Assembly (NCBI RefSeq): GCF_029428875.1
Contig: NZ_JAJSOO010000001.1
Location: forward strand, 2,418,001 to 2,482,000
Length of the DNA stretch: 64,000 bases
Origin: Streptomyces sp. JH34
GTDB lineage: Bacteria > Actinomycetota > Actinomycetes > Streptomycetales > Streptomycetaceae
Direction: 5' to 3'
Shown: positions 15,128 through 24,037 of the stretch, piece by piece
How positions within the stretch are numbered: position 1 is the first letter of the stretch
How the letters are laid out: every line of letters begins with the position of its first letter
Translations under genes and position numbers: made by a program
Notes under the pieces: generated by a model
What the model saw: only the letters and a program-made list of their open reading frames with translations
The model's database searches: none
What the model was told of the DNA's origin: nothing

Positions 15128-17428
15128 TCAGATGTCCGTCTTCAAGTGCGGGGACATGAAGTCGGTGTTCGTACCCGCGGCCCGGAACCCCTCCTGGGCG
15201 GCCACGCGCGCCTTCTCGTCGATGCTGGCGTCCATCAGGTCCTCGCGGTGGTGCGCCTTCGCCGCGCTCTCCGCGGCCTTCTCGGTGTACCCCGCGTTCT
15301 GGTCGAGGCCGCTCTCCCACCTCTCGCCCATGACGGATCCCGCGTCGTCCTTGGCGTGCCCCTCGGCGTCCTTGAAGAGGGCTTCGAGGACCATGCTGCT
15401 CGCCGTGCCCGCCACGCCTCCGGCCACCGCGCCTCCGACCGGGCTGGCGATGAACGACGTGCCGACGCCGATCCCCGTGCCGATGCCTCCGGAGATGGCG
15501 TTCTTCCACTGCCCCACGGACTGGTCGAACTTCTTGTCGGCTTCGTCGGCGGGCCCGGCGACCGCCTCCTGGCGGCCGATGGCCAGCGTGCCGGACACCT
15601 CGCCCGACCCGTGGGCGATCTGCTCGATGGCGAACTGTGTGTCCTTCGAGTAGCGCTCGTCGGCCGGCAGGTCCGGGTTCATGTGGTAGTCCATGAGGTT
15701 CGCCATGTACGACTTGTTGGCGACCTCGACCGCCGCGTACCCCTCGGGGTTCTGTCCGACGGTCACCAGCAGGGCGTTCACGTCGCGGTGGTTGAGCACG
15801 GCGGAGCTGCCGGCGACGGGGAACAGCTTGTTCGTGTCCTCGTCCTGGTCGTCGGTCATGGCCCGGTTGATGTCAGGCAGGTACTCCGAGGTGATCTGGC
15901 CGATGCTGTCGGACATGTAGCCGTGCTTCGTGAGCCGTTCGTTGTCGTCCGAGATGGAGGACACGATGGACTCGAAGAGCTCGGTCTGCCCCTCGTCGTG
16001 GGCCGGAGTGTCCGCGGTCGGCAGTTCGCCCGCCGGGTGCCCTGTCGTGGCGGCCTCCAGGGCGAGGGCGAGATTGTTGCGCCCCGTGTTGTCGTCGTCG
16101 CCCTGGAGGTTGCTCTCCTGCGGCCACTCCCGCTCCTCGAACAGGTACTGGAAGTTGGAGAGCGGAACCTTCCCGTTCTTGCCGTTACCGTCCGTGTCGC
16201 GCTCGAAGGGGGAGTCGTCCTTGGAGACGTACTCCTCGTTGAAGAAGTCGGTCGCCGCGTCCGGGCTGTTCGACAGCCCCTTGAGGAAACCGGTCAGCGG
16301 GTCGTCGCCGCTGTCGTCACCGATCCGGTTGAGCCACGGGTCCATGCCCATGTGCTGCCACGCCATGTTGGCGTGCTCGCCGTTGCCGGTGAGCCTGCGC
16401 TCCGTCTCCATGAGCTGGGTGCCGTAGCTCTTGAGGAACTGGTCGTCGTAGTCGCCGGTCCGCATCAGGTTGCTCATGACCTGGAAGCCCATGGGGCCGC
16501 CGCCGTCCCGCCCGATGGGCTGGTCACCGAGCTTGATCATGTTGCCCTTCCAGCTCGTCATGTCGGCGGAGTCGCTCTGCGTGGCGGTCGCGAGCGTCAG
16601 GCCGAGATTGCGCTGGAGGTCGTCGAGTTCGTCGAGCCGTTCACGGCCCACGTTCGGGTTCACGGCGGGATCGTTGATGCCCTGCCAGAACTCGAGGGTC
16701 TTCCGGGGCCCGAGCTGTGTGGCGAACCGCTCGGCGAACAGCGGGTCGTCCTTGTACCTGGCCAGACCGTCGTTGATCTTGTCGAAGTCGGCGGGGGTGA
16801 GGTCCTCGGGCTTCTTCGCCGCGATCTTGGAGAGGTCCTCCGCGGCCTGGACGGCCTCCGCCGCGGAGTCGCGGTCCTTGTAGTCGGCGTCCGAGAAGCC
16901 CATCTCGGCCTGATCGGCTATCGCGGTCAGCACCTTGCTCGCCGAGTCGTCGCTCTCCGACGCCTTCTTGAGGATCCCCTGCACCTCGTCGCGCAGCGCG
17001 GTGACGTCACTCTCGCTGTGCTCGGGGACGGACGTGCCCTTCGCGGCCCGGTCCGGGTGGATGTTCATGGTGACGGTGAAACCGCCGTCGCCGTTGCTGG
17101 TGACGGTCAGGTTCTTCTTGTGACCGCGGCTGATGGCCGCATCGAGGTCCTTCTTGTACTGCCGGAGCTCGTCCCGGGTGTCGCTGAGGATCTTGTGAAT
17201 GGTGTTGGCCTGCGTGTGGGCGTCGGTGAACTCACCCGCGGTCTTGCCGATGAACTCCTTGGTGACCGTGGCGTTCATGCCGGCCCAGTCGGCCTTGTTG
17301 GCGGCCGTGTGCAACCCGTCCTCGGCCTGCTTCTCCAGGTCGACGAGGTGCCGTACGAGCAGGCCCCAGTCGGAGACGGCGTCGTCGAGCGTCGAGAAGT
17401 TGGCGAAGCGCAGCGCATCGAGATCCAT
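15128..17428 (-). CDS. Large hypothetical protein (DUF6571-like), possible type VII-associated
   Basis: This 766-residue protein has a helical N-terminal domain (about 1-120: long helices with QAEDGLHTAANKADWAGM) like WXG/LXG-type secretion domains. A long acidic middle follows, then a glycine-rich hydrophobic stretch near 645-685 (GGIGTGIGVGTSFIASPVGG), then a charged C-terminus. It lacks a Sec signal. From memory it resembles Streptomyces proteins labelled DUF6571. The stretch LFEEREWPQESN is distinctive. It sits between a WXG-like small protein and a lipoprotein, suggesting a common export or envelope function. Confidence 0.6.
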   Translation of the reverse strand: MDLDALRFANFSTLDDAVSDWGLLVRHLVDLEKQAEDGLHTAANKADWAGMNATVTKEFIGKTAGEFTDAHTQANTIHKILSDTRDELRQYKKDLDAAISRGHKKNLTVTSNGDGGFTVTMNIHPDRAAKGTSVPEHSESDVTALRDEVQGILKKASESDDSASKVLTAIADQAEMGFSDADYKDRDSAAEAVQAAEDLSKIAAKKPEDLTPADFDKINDGLARYKDDPLFAERFATQLGPRKTLEFWQGINDPAVNPNVGRERLDELDDLQRNLGLTLATATQSDSADMTSWKGNMIKLGDQPIGRDGGGPMGFQVMSNLMRTGDYDDQFLKSYGTQLMETERRLTGNGEHANMAWQHMGMDPWLNRIGDDSGDDPLTGFLKGLSNSPDAATDFFNEEYVSKDDSPFERDTDGNGKNGKVPLSNFQYLFEEREWPQESNLQGDDDNTGRNNLALALEAATTGHPAGELPTADTPAHDEGQTELFESIVSSISDDNERLTKHGYMSDSIGQITSEYLPDINRAMTDDQDEDTNKLFPVAGSSAVLNHRDVNALLVTVGQNPEGYAAVEVANKSYMANLMDYHMNPDLPADERYSKDTQFAIEQIAHGSGEVSGTLAIGRQEAVAGPADEADKKFDQSVGQWKNAISGGIGTGIGVGTSFIASPVGGAVAGGVAGTASSMVLEALFKDAEGHAKDDAGSVMGERWESGLDQNAGYTEKAAESAAKAHHREDLMDASIDEKARVAAQEGFRAAGTNTDFMSPHLKTDI

Positions 17429-17465
17429 GAGGTGTCGTTTCTCCTGTACGTCTGTGTCCGCGCCG

Positions 17466-17960
17466 CTACTTCTTCGGCTCGTACGCCGGGTTCTTCTTGC
17501 CCGGCTCGCCGACCCGCTCGTCGAATCCGGCGTCCAGGGCGGCGATGCTGCTCACCTGCCGGTGGATGTAGTGCTCGTCACCGGCGTGCACGTTCTTGGT
17601 GACCTGCATGTGGTTCGAGATGTGGGCGCACGCGTCCATGAGCGACTTCAGCTGCTCGTCCCACCGGGTCGACACGTGCTTGAGCCCGCCGCCCAGCGCG
17701 AAGCCCTGACCGCTCAGGTCACCGGCGGCCTTGTCGCTGCTGGGAATGGCCACCCGGGCCTTGCCCCAGAGGTTGTCGTAGAGCTCGTGCGCCTGACTGC
17801 CGATCTTCGTCAGATCGTCGTGGCCCACCTTGAGGTCGCCCGTCTGCACGGGCAGAGCCCCGGAACCGCCGTCACCCGGGTCGAGCTGGTTCAACCGCAT
17901 CCCGGTCGAATGCCGATCGGCCGAGTCCGCCTTCAGCTGCTCCCACTCGTCCCATGCCAT
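17466..17960 (-). CDS. WXG-like helical small protein
   Basis: The 164-residue product starts at ATG 17960 with GGAAGGG 6 nt upstream; the frame upstream is discarded. It begins MAWDEWEQLK and is predicted all-helical, with WDEQLKSLMDACAHISNHM near the middle, resembling ESX/WXG100-associated partner proteins. It lies 37 bp upstream of the 766-aa gene on the same strand. A chaperone or co-secreted partner role is plausible but not shown. Confidence 0.6.
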   Translation of the reverse strand: MAWDEWEQLKADSADRHSTGMRLNQLDPGDGGSGALPVQTGDLKVGHDDLTKIGSQAHELYDNLWGKARVAIPSSDKAAGDLSGQGFALGGGLKHVSTRWDEQLKSLMDACAHISNHMQVTKNVHAGDEHYIHRQVSSIAALDAGFDERVGEPGKKNPAYEPKK

Positions 17961-18215
17961 GGGCAACCCTTCCCCCGCATACCTGACCCAGCCCGTCGCG
18001 CCCGGTGGACACATCGGTTTCAGGCCAAGCTAGCAACTCGCCCAGGTGTGCACAGGGGGCGTAGTCCGGATCCTGAGCAGCAGTTGTGCACGTCCCGTGG
18101 AGGCCACGGGAATGACACGGCCCGAATGCCCGAATCGGCCCGGACAGGGCGGGTCTGCACCGGCGGCCCCCGGAGCGATGCGAACCGACCGGCACCCGGC
18201 CGGGCCCGCCTCGCA

Positions 18216-18257
18216 CGGCCCACGGGTGCGGGAGGACGCTCCCGCACCCGTGGGCCG
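18216..18257. terminator. Strong hairpin at the end of the NmrA-family gene
   Basis: A perfect 18-bp inverted repeat (18216-18233 with 18240-18257) has a 6-nt loop. It lies directly after the minus-strand stop at 18261. The remaining 17961-18215 gap holds no visible gene. Confidence 0.75.
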
Positions 18258-18260
18258 GGG

Positions 18261-19142
18261 TCAGGGCGCCGGCAGGAGGTGGCGGTAGCTGTCCGGGTTG
18301 TCCCTCAGGTAGCCGGACAGGCTCATGGCCGGCCGCCCCGTGAGGGTGGGGACGGCGTCCGAGACCGTTCCGAGCTCGCCGGCGGCGATCGCCTCGTACG
18401 ACGTGACCCAGCCGGCCACCTCCCAGTCCTCGGCGCCGTGGTGTGCCCGCGAGGCGTACGCCTCCTGCTCGGTCTCGGGCACGTACCGGACCGTGCGGCC
18501 GGTGCACCGGCTCAGCTCTTCGGCCGCCTCGGCCAGGGTGAACGCCTCGGGGCCCGTGAGGTCGTACGTGGCGCCGTCGTGGTCCGTGCCCTCGTCCAGC
18601 AGGACGGCCGACGCCGAGTCCGCGATGTCCTCGTGGGAGACGGCCGAGACCCGCCCCTCGCCTCCGGGGCCGCGGAGGACGCCGTCGGACCCCGTCATCG
18701 CGGGAATCCCCGCGAGGTACCAGCTGTCCCTCAGGAACGTGTGGCGCACTCCGGTCGTCCGGACGTGCGCCTCGGTGTGCCAGTGGTCGCGGGCGAACGT
18801 GAACGTCGCGTCCGGTGCGGCACCGAGGAACGAGACGTACACGATGCGCTCGACTCCCGCGGCGAGGGCCGCGTCCACCGCCGTGGTGTGCTCCAGCACC
18901 CGGCCAGGACTCTCGTGCGCCGAGACGAGGAACAGGGTGTGCGCACCGTCGAGGGCGCGGCGCATGGCCTCACCGTCGCCGTACGCGGCCGGGGGCGCGG
19001 CCACCGCGCCGGGCAGACGGGGCAGCCGGGCGGGGTTCCGGCCGAGGAGGCGCACGGGGACGCCGGTCCGGGCCAGCCTCTCGGCCACCCTGCCGCCGAC
19101 CGCGCCGCTCGCGCCGGTCACCGCGACGAGAGGGCTGATCAC
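18261..19142 (-). CDS. NmrA-family NAD(P)-binding oxidoreductase
   Basis: This 293-residue protein starts VAVTGASGAVGGRVAERL, the Rossmann GxxGxxG motif of atypical short-chain dehydrogenases (NmrA/SDR_a5 type), and continues with VYVSFLGAAPD and a C-terminal substrate domain. It is probably a quinone or small-molecule reductase or a redox sensor. The GTG start at 19142 overlaps the stop of the upstream DUF952 gene by 4 nt (GTGA), so the two are coupled. Confidence 0.8.
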   Translation of the reverse strand: MISPLVAVTGASGAVGGRVAERLARTGVPVRLLGRNPARLPRLPGAVAAPPAAYGDGEAMRRALDGAHTLFLVSAHESPGRVLEHTTAVDAALAAGVERIVYVSFLGAAPDATFTFARDHWHTEAHVRTTGVRHTFLRDSWYLAGIPAMTGSDGVLRGPGGEGRVSAVSHEDIADSASAVLLDEGTDHDGATYDLTGPEAFTLAEAAEELSRCTGRTVRYVPETEQEAYASRAHHGAEDWEVAGWVTSYEAIAAGELGTVSDAVPTLTGRPAMSLSGYLRDNPDSYRHLLPAP

Positions 19143-19504
19143 CGGGCCTCCCCGTGCACGGAGCGCGCGGCGTGGTCGTCCGAGGGGCGCCAGGGGCGCA
19201 CCTCCACGACCGCGCTCGCCGGCAGCGGACCGTAGATGTGCGGGAACTCCTCGCCGCCCGGCTCCATGGCCTCGTACCGGACGGGCGCCGTGAGCCGGCC
19301 GGTGTCGATGACGAGGACCACCAGGCCCTCGGCGCCGGCACCGTACACCGCCCTCGCCACCGCCGGGAGCTGATGAGGCAGCGAGCAGTGGATGAACCCC
19401 TCGTCCCCCAGGGTGCGGCCCCTGGTGGACATCTCGTACGTCCCCGCCGTGCGGGCGGCTTCCCACAGGGGCTCTTCGGTGAGGTGCAGCAACTGTTCGG
19501 TCAT
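19139..19504 (-). CDS. DUF952 domain protein
   Basis: This 121-residue protein is close to the usual DUF952 length, with EGFIHCSLPHQ near residue 40 and FPHIYGPLPASAVVEV near the C-terminus. Both are hallmarks of this family of unknown biochemical function (sometimes called glutathione S-transferase-like). It is co-translated with the NmrA-family gene and lies 9 bp after the epimerase-like gene, giving a three-gene minus-strand operon. Confidence 0.8.
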   Translation of the reverse strand: MTEQLLHLTEEPLWEAARTAGTYEMSTRGRTLGDEGFIHCSLPHQLPAVARAVYGAGAEGLVVLVIDTGRLTAPVRYEAMEPGGEEFPHIYGPLPASAVVEVRPWRPSDDHAARSVHGEAR

Positions 19505-19513
19505 CGGGCCACG

Positions 19514-20518
19514 TTAAGGGCAGCCGGGCGTCCCGAGGAGCTTCGCCTCGGTCTGCGCGTCGAGACCGACGGCCGGCCGGTCCGGCCGCCGCGGGACCGT
19601 GCCACCCAGTGCCCGCATCCAGGCCCAGGTGTCGGCGACCGTATCGGCGACCGGTCTGCAGCGCAGTCCGGCCGCGTGCGCCTTGGTGACGTCACCCATG
19701 TGCAGGGTGTCGTGCAGCTCCCCGGCGGGCAACCACACCGGCAGGTCCGTCCACGGCTCGACACCCGCGGCGAGGAGCACCTCCGGATCGGTCCACCGCA
19801 GTCGGGCCCGGGATCCGGTGACCTGGACGCAGGTGTCCAGGAGTTCACCCATGGTCGCGTGCCCGGGACGGCTCACGGTGTTGTACGCCCCTGACAGGCC
19901 GTCGGCCGCGGCGTCCAGCAGCCAGCCCGCAAGGTCACGGGCGTCGATGTACTGGATCCCGGCGTCCGGCGGTCCCGGCGCGACGACGGGTCCACCCCGG
20001 GCGGTCCGGCCCAGCCACCACGGCAGACGGCCGATGTTCTCCCCGGGGCCGAGGATCAGTCCGGCCCGGGCCAGCAGCGCCCGGTCGCCGAAGGCGTCGA
20101 GCGCGGCGAGCTCCCCACCGCGTTTGGCCAGGGCGTAGGAGACGTCGGGGCCGGCGTCGGCAGAGGCGCCGGCCACCAGGGGTCCTTCCTCCGCAAGCCC
20201 GGCCCGGGCGGCGTAGGCGTACACGGACCTGCTGGAGACATAGCTGAAGTGCCCGGCTCTGCCCGACAGCAGCCGGGCCGCGTCCCGCACGGCCGAGGGG
20301 GCGCCGCTCCAGGTGTCGACGACCAGGTCCCAGGTGCCGTCGGCCAGTGCCCGGAGGCCGTCCTCGCCCGTCGTCCGGTCGCCGGTCAGCGTGCGCGCCC
20401 CGGCAGGTGCCGCGTGGTGGCCGCGGTGGAAGGCCGTGACCTCCCACCCGCGTGCGAGCGCGGCTTCGGTGACGGCGCGTCCGACGAATTCCGTACCGCC
20501 CAGCATCAGGAGCCTCAT
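19514..20518 (-). CDS. NAD-dependent epimerase/dehydratase-family protein
   Basis: This 334-residue protein starts MRLLMLGGTEFVGRAV, a Rossmann nucleotide-binding motif, followed by SYVSSRSVYAY and SYALAKRGGE, which matches the YxxxK active-site pattern as Y-A-L-A-K. The C-terminal domain should bind the substrate, possibly a sugar nucleotide. It heads the operon with DUF952 and the NmrA-like gene and is separated by about 70 bp from the LysR gene upstream. Confidence 0.78.
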   Translation of the reverse strand: MRLLMLGGTEFVGRAVTEAALARGWEVTAFHRGHHAAPAGARTLTGDRTTGEDGLRALADGTWDLVVDTWSGAPSAVRDAARLLSGRAGHFSYVSSRSVYAYAARAGLAEEGPLVAGASADAGPDVSYALAKRGGELAALDAFGDRALLARAGLILGPGENIGRLPWWLGRTARGGPVVAPGPPDAGIQYIDARDLAGWLLDAAADGLSGAYNTVSRPGHATMGELLDTCVQVTGSRARLRWTDPEVLLAAGVEPWTDLPVWLPAGELHDTLHMGDVTKAHAAGLRCRPVADTVADTWAWMRALGGTVPRRPDRPAVGLDAQTEAKLLGTPGCP

Positions 20519-20590
20519 ACGGCGATCGTGCCCGCCGGAACGGGCGGGGACAACGGGACGTCGCTCTCGGCAGAACGGGGAACCTACGGC

Positions 20591-21544
20591 TCAGGACGTG
20601 TGCGCGAGGGGACTGCGGTGGCGCAGCAGCCACCGGTGGTAGTCCTCGGCCCGCCGCGCCGCGTCGCGGTAGGCCGCTTCCAGTTCCCCGTACACCGCGT
20701 CCGTGTCCGCGCCCCGCCGCGAGACCAGCAGCAGCCGGACCGCCAGCGGGTCGCCGCGCAGCGGGCGGATCGCCATGTCGTCGCGCGGGCCCGAGGTCGG
20801 CTGGCAGGGGGCGACCGCCTCCCCGAGTACGACGAGGGAGGCCGCCGTGAGGTAGTCGCCGTGCAGCACGGGCGGATCGAGGCCCGCCGCGCCGAGGACC
20901 CGCCGGACCCCGTCCCACTCCCCGTCCACCGAGGGATCGACCATCCACCGGTCACCCGCCAGGTCGTCGAGGTCCACCACCGGCCGTCCCGCTGCGGGGT
21001 GGTCCCGGGCCAGGGAGATGAACTGCGGTTCCCGCTCCACGAGTACGCGCTGGACGAGTCCGTCCGGGATCGCGAGCGGGCAGCCCTCGACCTCGTGCAC
21101 GAAGGCGACGTCGAGCCGGCCGGCCGCCACCTCCCCCAGCAGCGCCCGGGCGGAGACGTCCACCCGGAGCGAGATGTCGGTGCCGGGCAGCCTCACCCGC
21201 AGTCCGCGCAGCCAGCCGCCGATGACCCGGCTCGCGGTGGACCCGATGCGCAGGCCCGGGCCACCGGCCCGGGCGGCCTCGGCCTCCGCGATCGCGGCGC
21301 CGACCAGGGCCGACATGCCGTCGACCAGAGGACGGGCACGGCTGAGGACGGCACGTCCCAGGAGGGTCGGGCGGCAGCCGGTCCTCCCGCGGCGGAAGAG
21401 CTCGGCGCCCATGCTCTTCTCGATCCGCTGGAGCTGGGTGGTCAACGAGGGCTGGCTGACGCCGAGCCGCCGTGCCGCCTGGTGCAGGCTGCCCGTGTCG
21501 GCGATGGCGCAGAGCGCCCTGAGGTGCCTCACCTCGAGCTCCAT
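20591..21544 (-). CDS. snpR: LysR-family regulator of snapalysin
   Basis: The 317-residue product from ATG 21544 begins MELEVRHLRALCAIADTGSL, a winged HTH (residues 1-60, SLHQAARRLGVSQPSLTTQL), followed by an effector-binding domain. It is divergent from the small neutral protease gene, the arrangement in which SnpR/MprR activates snpA. The open frame upstream of 21544 is discarded. A 27-bp palindrome with T-N11-A spacing lies between the two genes. Confidence 0.85.
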   Translation of the reverse strand: MELEVRHLRALCAIADTGSLHQAARRLGVSQPSLTTQLQRIEKSMGAELFRRGRTGCRPTLLGRAVLSRARPLVDGMSALVGAAIAEAEAARAGGPGLRIGSTASRVIGGWLRGLRVRLPGTDISLRVDVSARALLGEVAAGRLDVAFVHEVEGCPLAIPDGLVQRVLVEREPQFISLARDHPAAGRPVVDLDDLAGDRWMVDPSVDGEWDGVRRVLGAAGLDPPVLHGDYLTAASLVVLGEAVAPCQPTSGPRDDMAIRPLRGDPLAVRLLLVSRRGADTDAVYGELEAAYRDAARRAEDYHRWLLRHRSPLAHTS

Positions 21545-21684
21545 GACGGCGAGGGTATGGCTGTTCGCACGTCGAGCACCAGATGCCCCAACCCCCATCA
21601 ACCGGGCCTATTCAGGGGGTGTAGGGGCGACCGGCACTGTGCTGATTCTGTGTGCTTCGCGCCCGTCCGCCCGCACGCGCCGAC

Positions 21685-21717
21685 CCGGCGATAGGGCGGC
21701 GCTATCGCCGGTTGACA
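21685..21717. promoter_or_regulatory. LysR operator palindrome and -35 box for snpA
   Basis: A perfect 10-bp inverted repeat, CCGGCGATAG and CTATCGCCGG, is separated by 7 bp (21685-21711) and contains T-N11-A, the LysR-family consensus. TTGACA follows directly (21712-21717) and fits a -35 element for the downstream protease gene. A clear -10 is not visible. Confidence 0.7.
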
Positions 21718-21834
21718 TCATCCGCCGCGGGCCCGGCTGCCCCGAGACTCTCTCCGTACCCCCCACCCGTTCCCCCCCCGTTCCCCCTCCGGCTACCCGG
21801 AAGGGGTTCATCGGACAGGCAGGAGACACCCCCC

Positions 21835-22512
21835 ATGAGACACCCCAGGACAGCCGTCATGTCAGCCGTGGCCGGTCTCGGACTCGGCCTCGCCGCCTCG
21901 CTGGGCACCACCCCCGCGATCGCCGCCGCACCGTCACCCTCGTCCGCGACCACCGTCGACACCGCGCAGGCCGGCTACGCCGCGTACGCCGGCTCGAGCG
22001 AGAACGCCAAGGCGAACAAGGCCTTCTTCGACGCCGTCATGAAGTCGGTCGCCGAGAAGCGGGCCGCGAACCCGGGCGCCGCGGCGGTCACCGTCGTCTA
22101 CAGCACCACCAACGCCCCCAGCTTCCGCAACCAGATAGCGAGCAGCACCAGCATCTGGAACAGCTCGGTCAGCAACGTCAAGCTGCAGGAGGGGTCGAAC
22201 CCCGACTTCACCTACCGCGAGGGCAACGACTCGCGGGGTTCGTACGCGAGCACGAACGGCCACGGCAGCGGCTACATCTTCCTGGACTACGCCCAGAACC
22301 AGCAGTACAACTCGACCCGGGTCACCGCCCATGAGACCGGGCACGTGCTGGGCCTGCCCGACCACTACACCGGTCCGTGCAGCGAGCTCATGTCCGGCGG
22401 CGGCCCCGGCACGTCCTGCACGAACGCCTACCCGAACGCCACCGAGCGCTCGAAGGTGAACAGCCTGTGGCAGAACGGCTTCGCGGCCGCGCTCGCCCGC
22501 GCCACCTCCTGA
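21835..22512 (+). CDS. snpA: Snapalysin, small secreted zinc protease
   Basis: This 225-residue preproprotein has a signal peptide (about 1-30, ending near AIAAA), a propeptide and an M7-family catalytic domain. The zinc motif is [11 protein letters not shown] (166-176: H166, E167, H170 and D176), followed by a conserved PCSELMSGG Met-turn. It hydrolyses milk and other proteins outside the cell. The ATG at 21835 has AGGAG upstream. Expression is probably activated by the divergent LysR protein. Length matches known snapalysins. Confidence 0.93.
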   Translation: MRHPRTAVMSAVAGLGLGLAASLGTTPAIAAAPSPSSATTVDTAQAGYAAYAGSSENAKANKAFFDAVMKSVAEKRAANPGAAAVTVVYSTTNAPSFRNQIASSTSIWNSSVSNVKLQEGSNPDFTYREGNDSRGSYASTNGHGSGYIFLDYAQNQQYNSTRVTAHETGHVLGLPDHYTGPCSELMSGGGPGTSCTNAYPNATERSKVNSLWQNGFAAALARATS

Positions 22513-22572
22513 CGCGACTCCTCGCACAACCCCGTCACCCGGCACAGGGGTCGTTCCGCCTCGGCGGAGCGG

Positions 22573-22594
22573 CCCCGCGGTGGTTCCCGCGGGG
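22573..22594. terminator. Hairpin between snpA and the convergent gene
   Basis: CCCCGCGG and CCGCGGGG form an 8-bp stem with a 6-nt loop between two convergent genes. A bidirectional terminator is likely. Confidence 0.5.
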
Positions 22595-22604
22595 AAGGCC
22601 CGCC

Positions 22605-23273
22605 TCAGGCGGGTTCGAGCGGGAAGGCCCCCCGGTGCCCCGTTCCGGCGCCGTGCGCCGGTCGCGGTTCGAACTCCCGGCAGCTCCATATCTCCTGGAC
22701 GGATCCGGTGCGCCGGTCCCAGAGGCCCGCGACGTCCTCCCCGCCCGCCACGTCGCGGTAGGCGTCCTTCGCGCCGCGGAAGCAGGCGAGCCCTCCGGAG
22801 AGGTCCCGCGCCGGGGCCGGGAAGTAGTCCGAGAAGGCGCAGGCGATGCACGTCTGCAGATACATGTCCGGCGGCAGGACCCGCTGCACCGTGGCCAGCG
22901 CGGCGGCGAAGTCGCCCTCGGCCCGGTTCGACTCGTACACGGCGCCGTCCAGATGAAGGGCCAGATACAGGTCCGGATCCGCCCTGCGCCGGGACAGCAG
23001 GCACCTGAGCGTGGCCTGACGGACCGTGCCGGCCACGAGAACGGGGAGCGGGAGGTCCCACTCCAGGACGCAGTCGTCGAGCACGCCGTCCACCAGGTCG
23101 AACAGCCCTTCCGGGGCCGGCGCGCCCGCCACGGGGCTCAGGCCGTCGAAGCTCTCGCCCTCGAAGTCCGTGCCCCGGACCCGGATGCGGAGCTGCTGTC
23201 CGTCCGTGGTGAGAATGACGGCCTCGGAACCATGACGGTCCCGGTACCAGCCTGCCCACGACTCATCTGTCAT
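22605..23273 (-). CDS. Hypothetical protein, Streptomyces-specific
   Basis: The 222-residue product from ATG 23273 begins MTDESWAGWYRDRHGSEAV. It is soluble, mixed alpha/beta, with a cluster of cysteines in YLQTCIACAFSDYFPAP and CFRGAKDAY. I recall similar proteins only as domains of unknown function in Streptomyces. It converges on snpA. No function can be assigned. Confidence 0.65.
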   Translation of the reverse strand: MTDESWAGWYRDRHGSEAVILTTDGQQLRIRVRGTDFEGESFDGLSPVAGAPAPEGLFDLVDGVLDDCVLEWDLPLPVLVAGTVRQATLRCLLSRRRADPDLYLALHLDGAVYESNRAEGDFAAALATVQRVLPPDMYLQTCIACAFSDYFPAPARDLSGGLACFRGAKDAYRDVAGGEDVAGLWDRRTGSVQEIWSCREFEPRPAHGAGTGHRGAFPLEPA

Positions 23274-23352
23274 GAGCAGGGACTGTAGCCCGGCCCGCGG
23301 ACACGCCCGGCGGCACCCTCCCCTACGTGGCCCCGGTGGCAGGAGCCCCTCA

Positions 23353-23943
23353 TCAGGCCTGCGGCTCACGCCACATGGGCCACATCGACGGACCCCCGGG
23401 AAGGTCGACGGTCCGTCCCGTGAAGGTGAAGCCGAGCCGCTCGTAGAGTCCGCGGCTGCGCGCGCTGCTCGCCTCCAGATAGGCGGGAGTCCCCTCCCGG
23501 TCGCATCGCTCCAGCACCCCTCTCATCAGCGCCTCCCCGATCCCCTCCCCCTGCCGCTCGGGCGAGACGCCGATCATCAGCAGGTAGGCGTGCGCGCGGT
23601 CGTGGGGATGGACCGCGCCCGTCAGCCTCCCCACCAGCTCGGCCCGCTCGTTGTCGGGGTCGGCGGTCTCCCTCATGAGCGCGGGGGTGTCGTCCTCCTC
23701 CGGCACGCCCGCGGGCACATCGAGCCAGAGGGCCGTCGCCGTGCCGTCCTCCAGCAGGTCGACACGGCCTTCCTCCAGCGTGACGTCGGCGAAGACGCCG
23801 AGGAACTTCCCGTGCACCGCACGCCGGTGCTCCTCGTCCGGAAAGACCCAGCTGCTCACCGGATCGTGGTGGAACGCCTCCTCCAGGATCCGGACGACCT
23901 GGTCCCTGTCCCGCTGCTCCGCCTGCCGTACGCGTACGCCCAT
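23353..23943 (-). CDS. GNAT-family N-acetyltransferase
   Basis: This 196-residue protein has the GNAT core: LLMIGVSPERQGEGIGEALM (motif A, acetyl-CoA pyrophosphate loop Q/RxxGxG/A), then AYLEASSARSRGLYERLGFTF. The substrate is unknown. It stands alone on the minus strand between a hypothetical gene and the polyprenyl synthase. Confidence 0.85.
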   Translation of the reverse strand: MGVRVRQAEQRDRDQVVRILEEAFHHDPVSSWVFPDEEHRRAVHGKFLGVFADVTLEEGRVDLLEDGTATALWLDVPAGVPEEDDTPALMRETADPDNERAELVGRLTGAVHPHDRAHAYLLMIGVSPERQGEGIGEALMRGVLERCDREGTPAYLEASSARSRGLYERLGFTFTGRTVDLPGGPSMWPMWREPQA

Positions 23944-24037
23944 GACCGTGCCCGCCCCTTCTTCCCACGGTGGTTCGTGTCAACCGACGGACGGAATACT
24001 AGAGTTGGCCTTCGTCACCGATCGTGGGCGGTCCGGT

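Noticed and set aside
15146..17602. 818-codon plus-strand ORF opposite the 766-aa gene
   Set aside because: Valine, arginine and glycine-rich antisense shadow with no domain or start signal.
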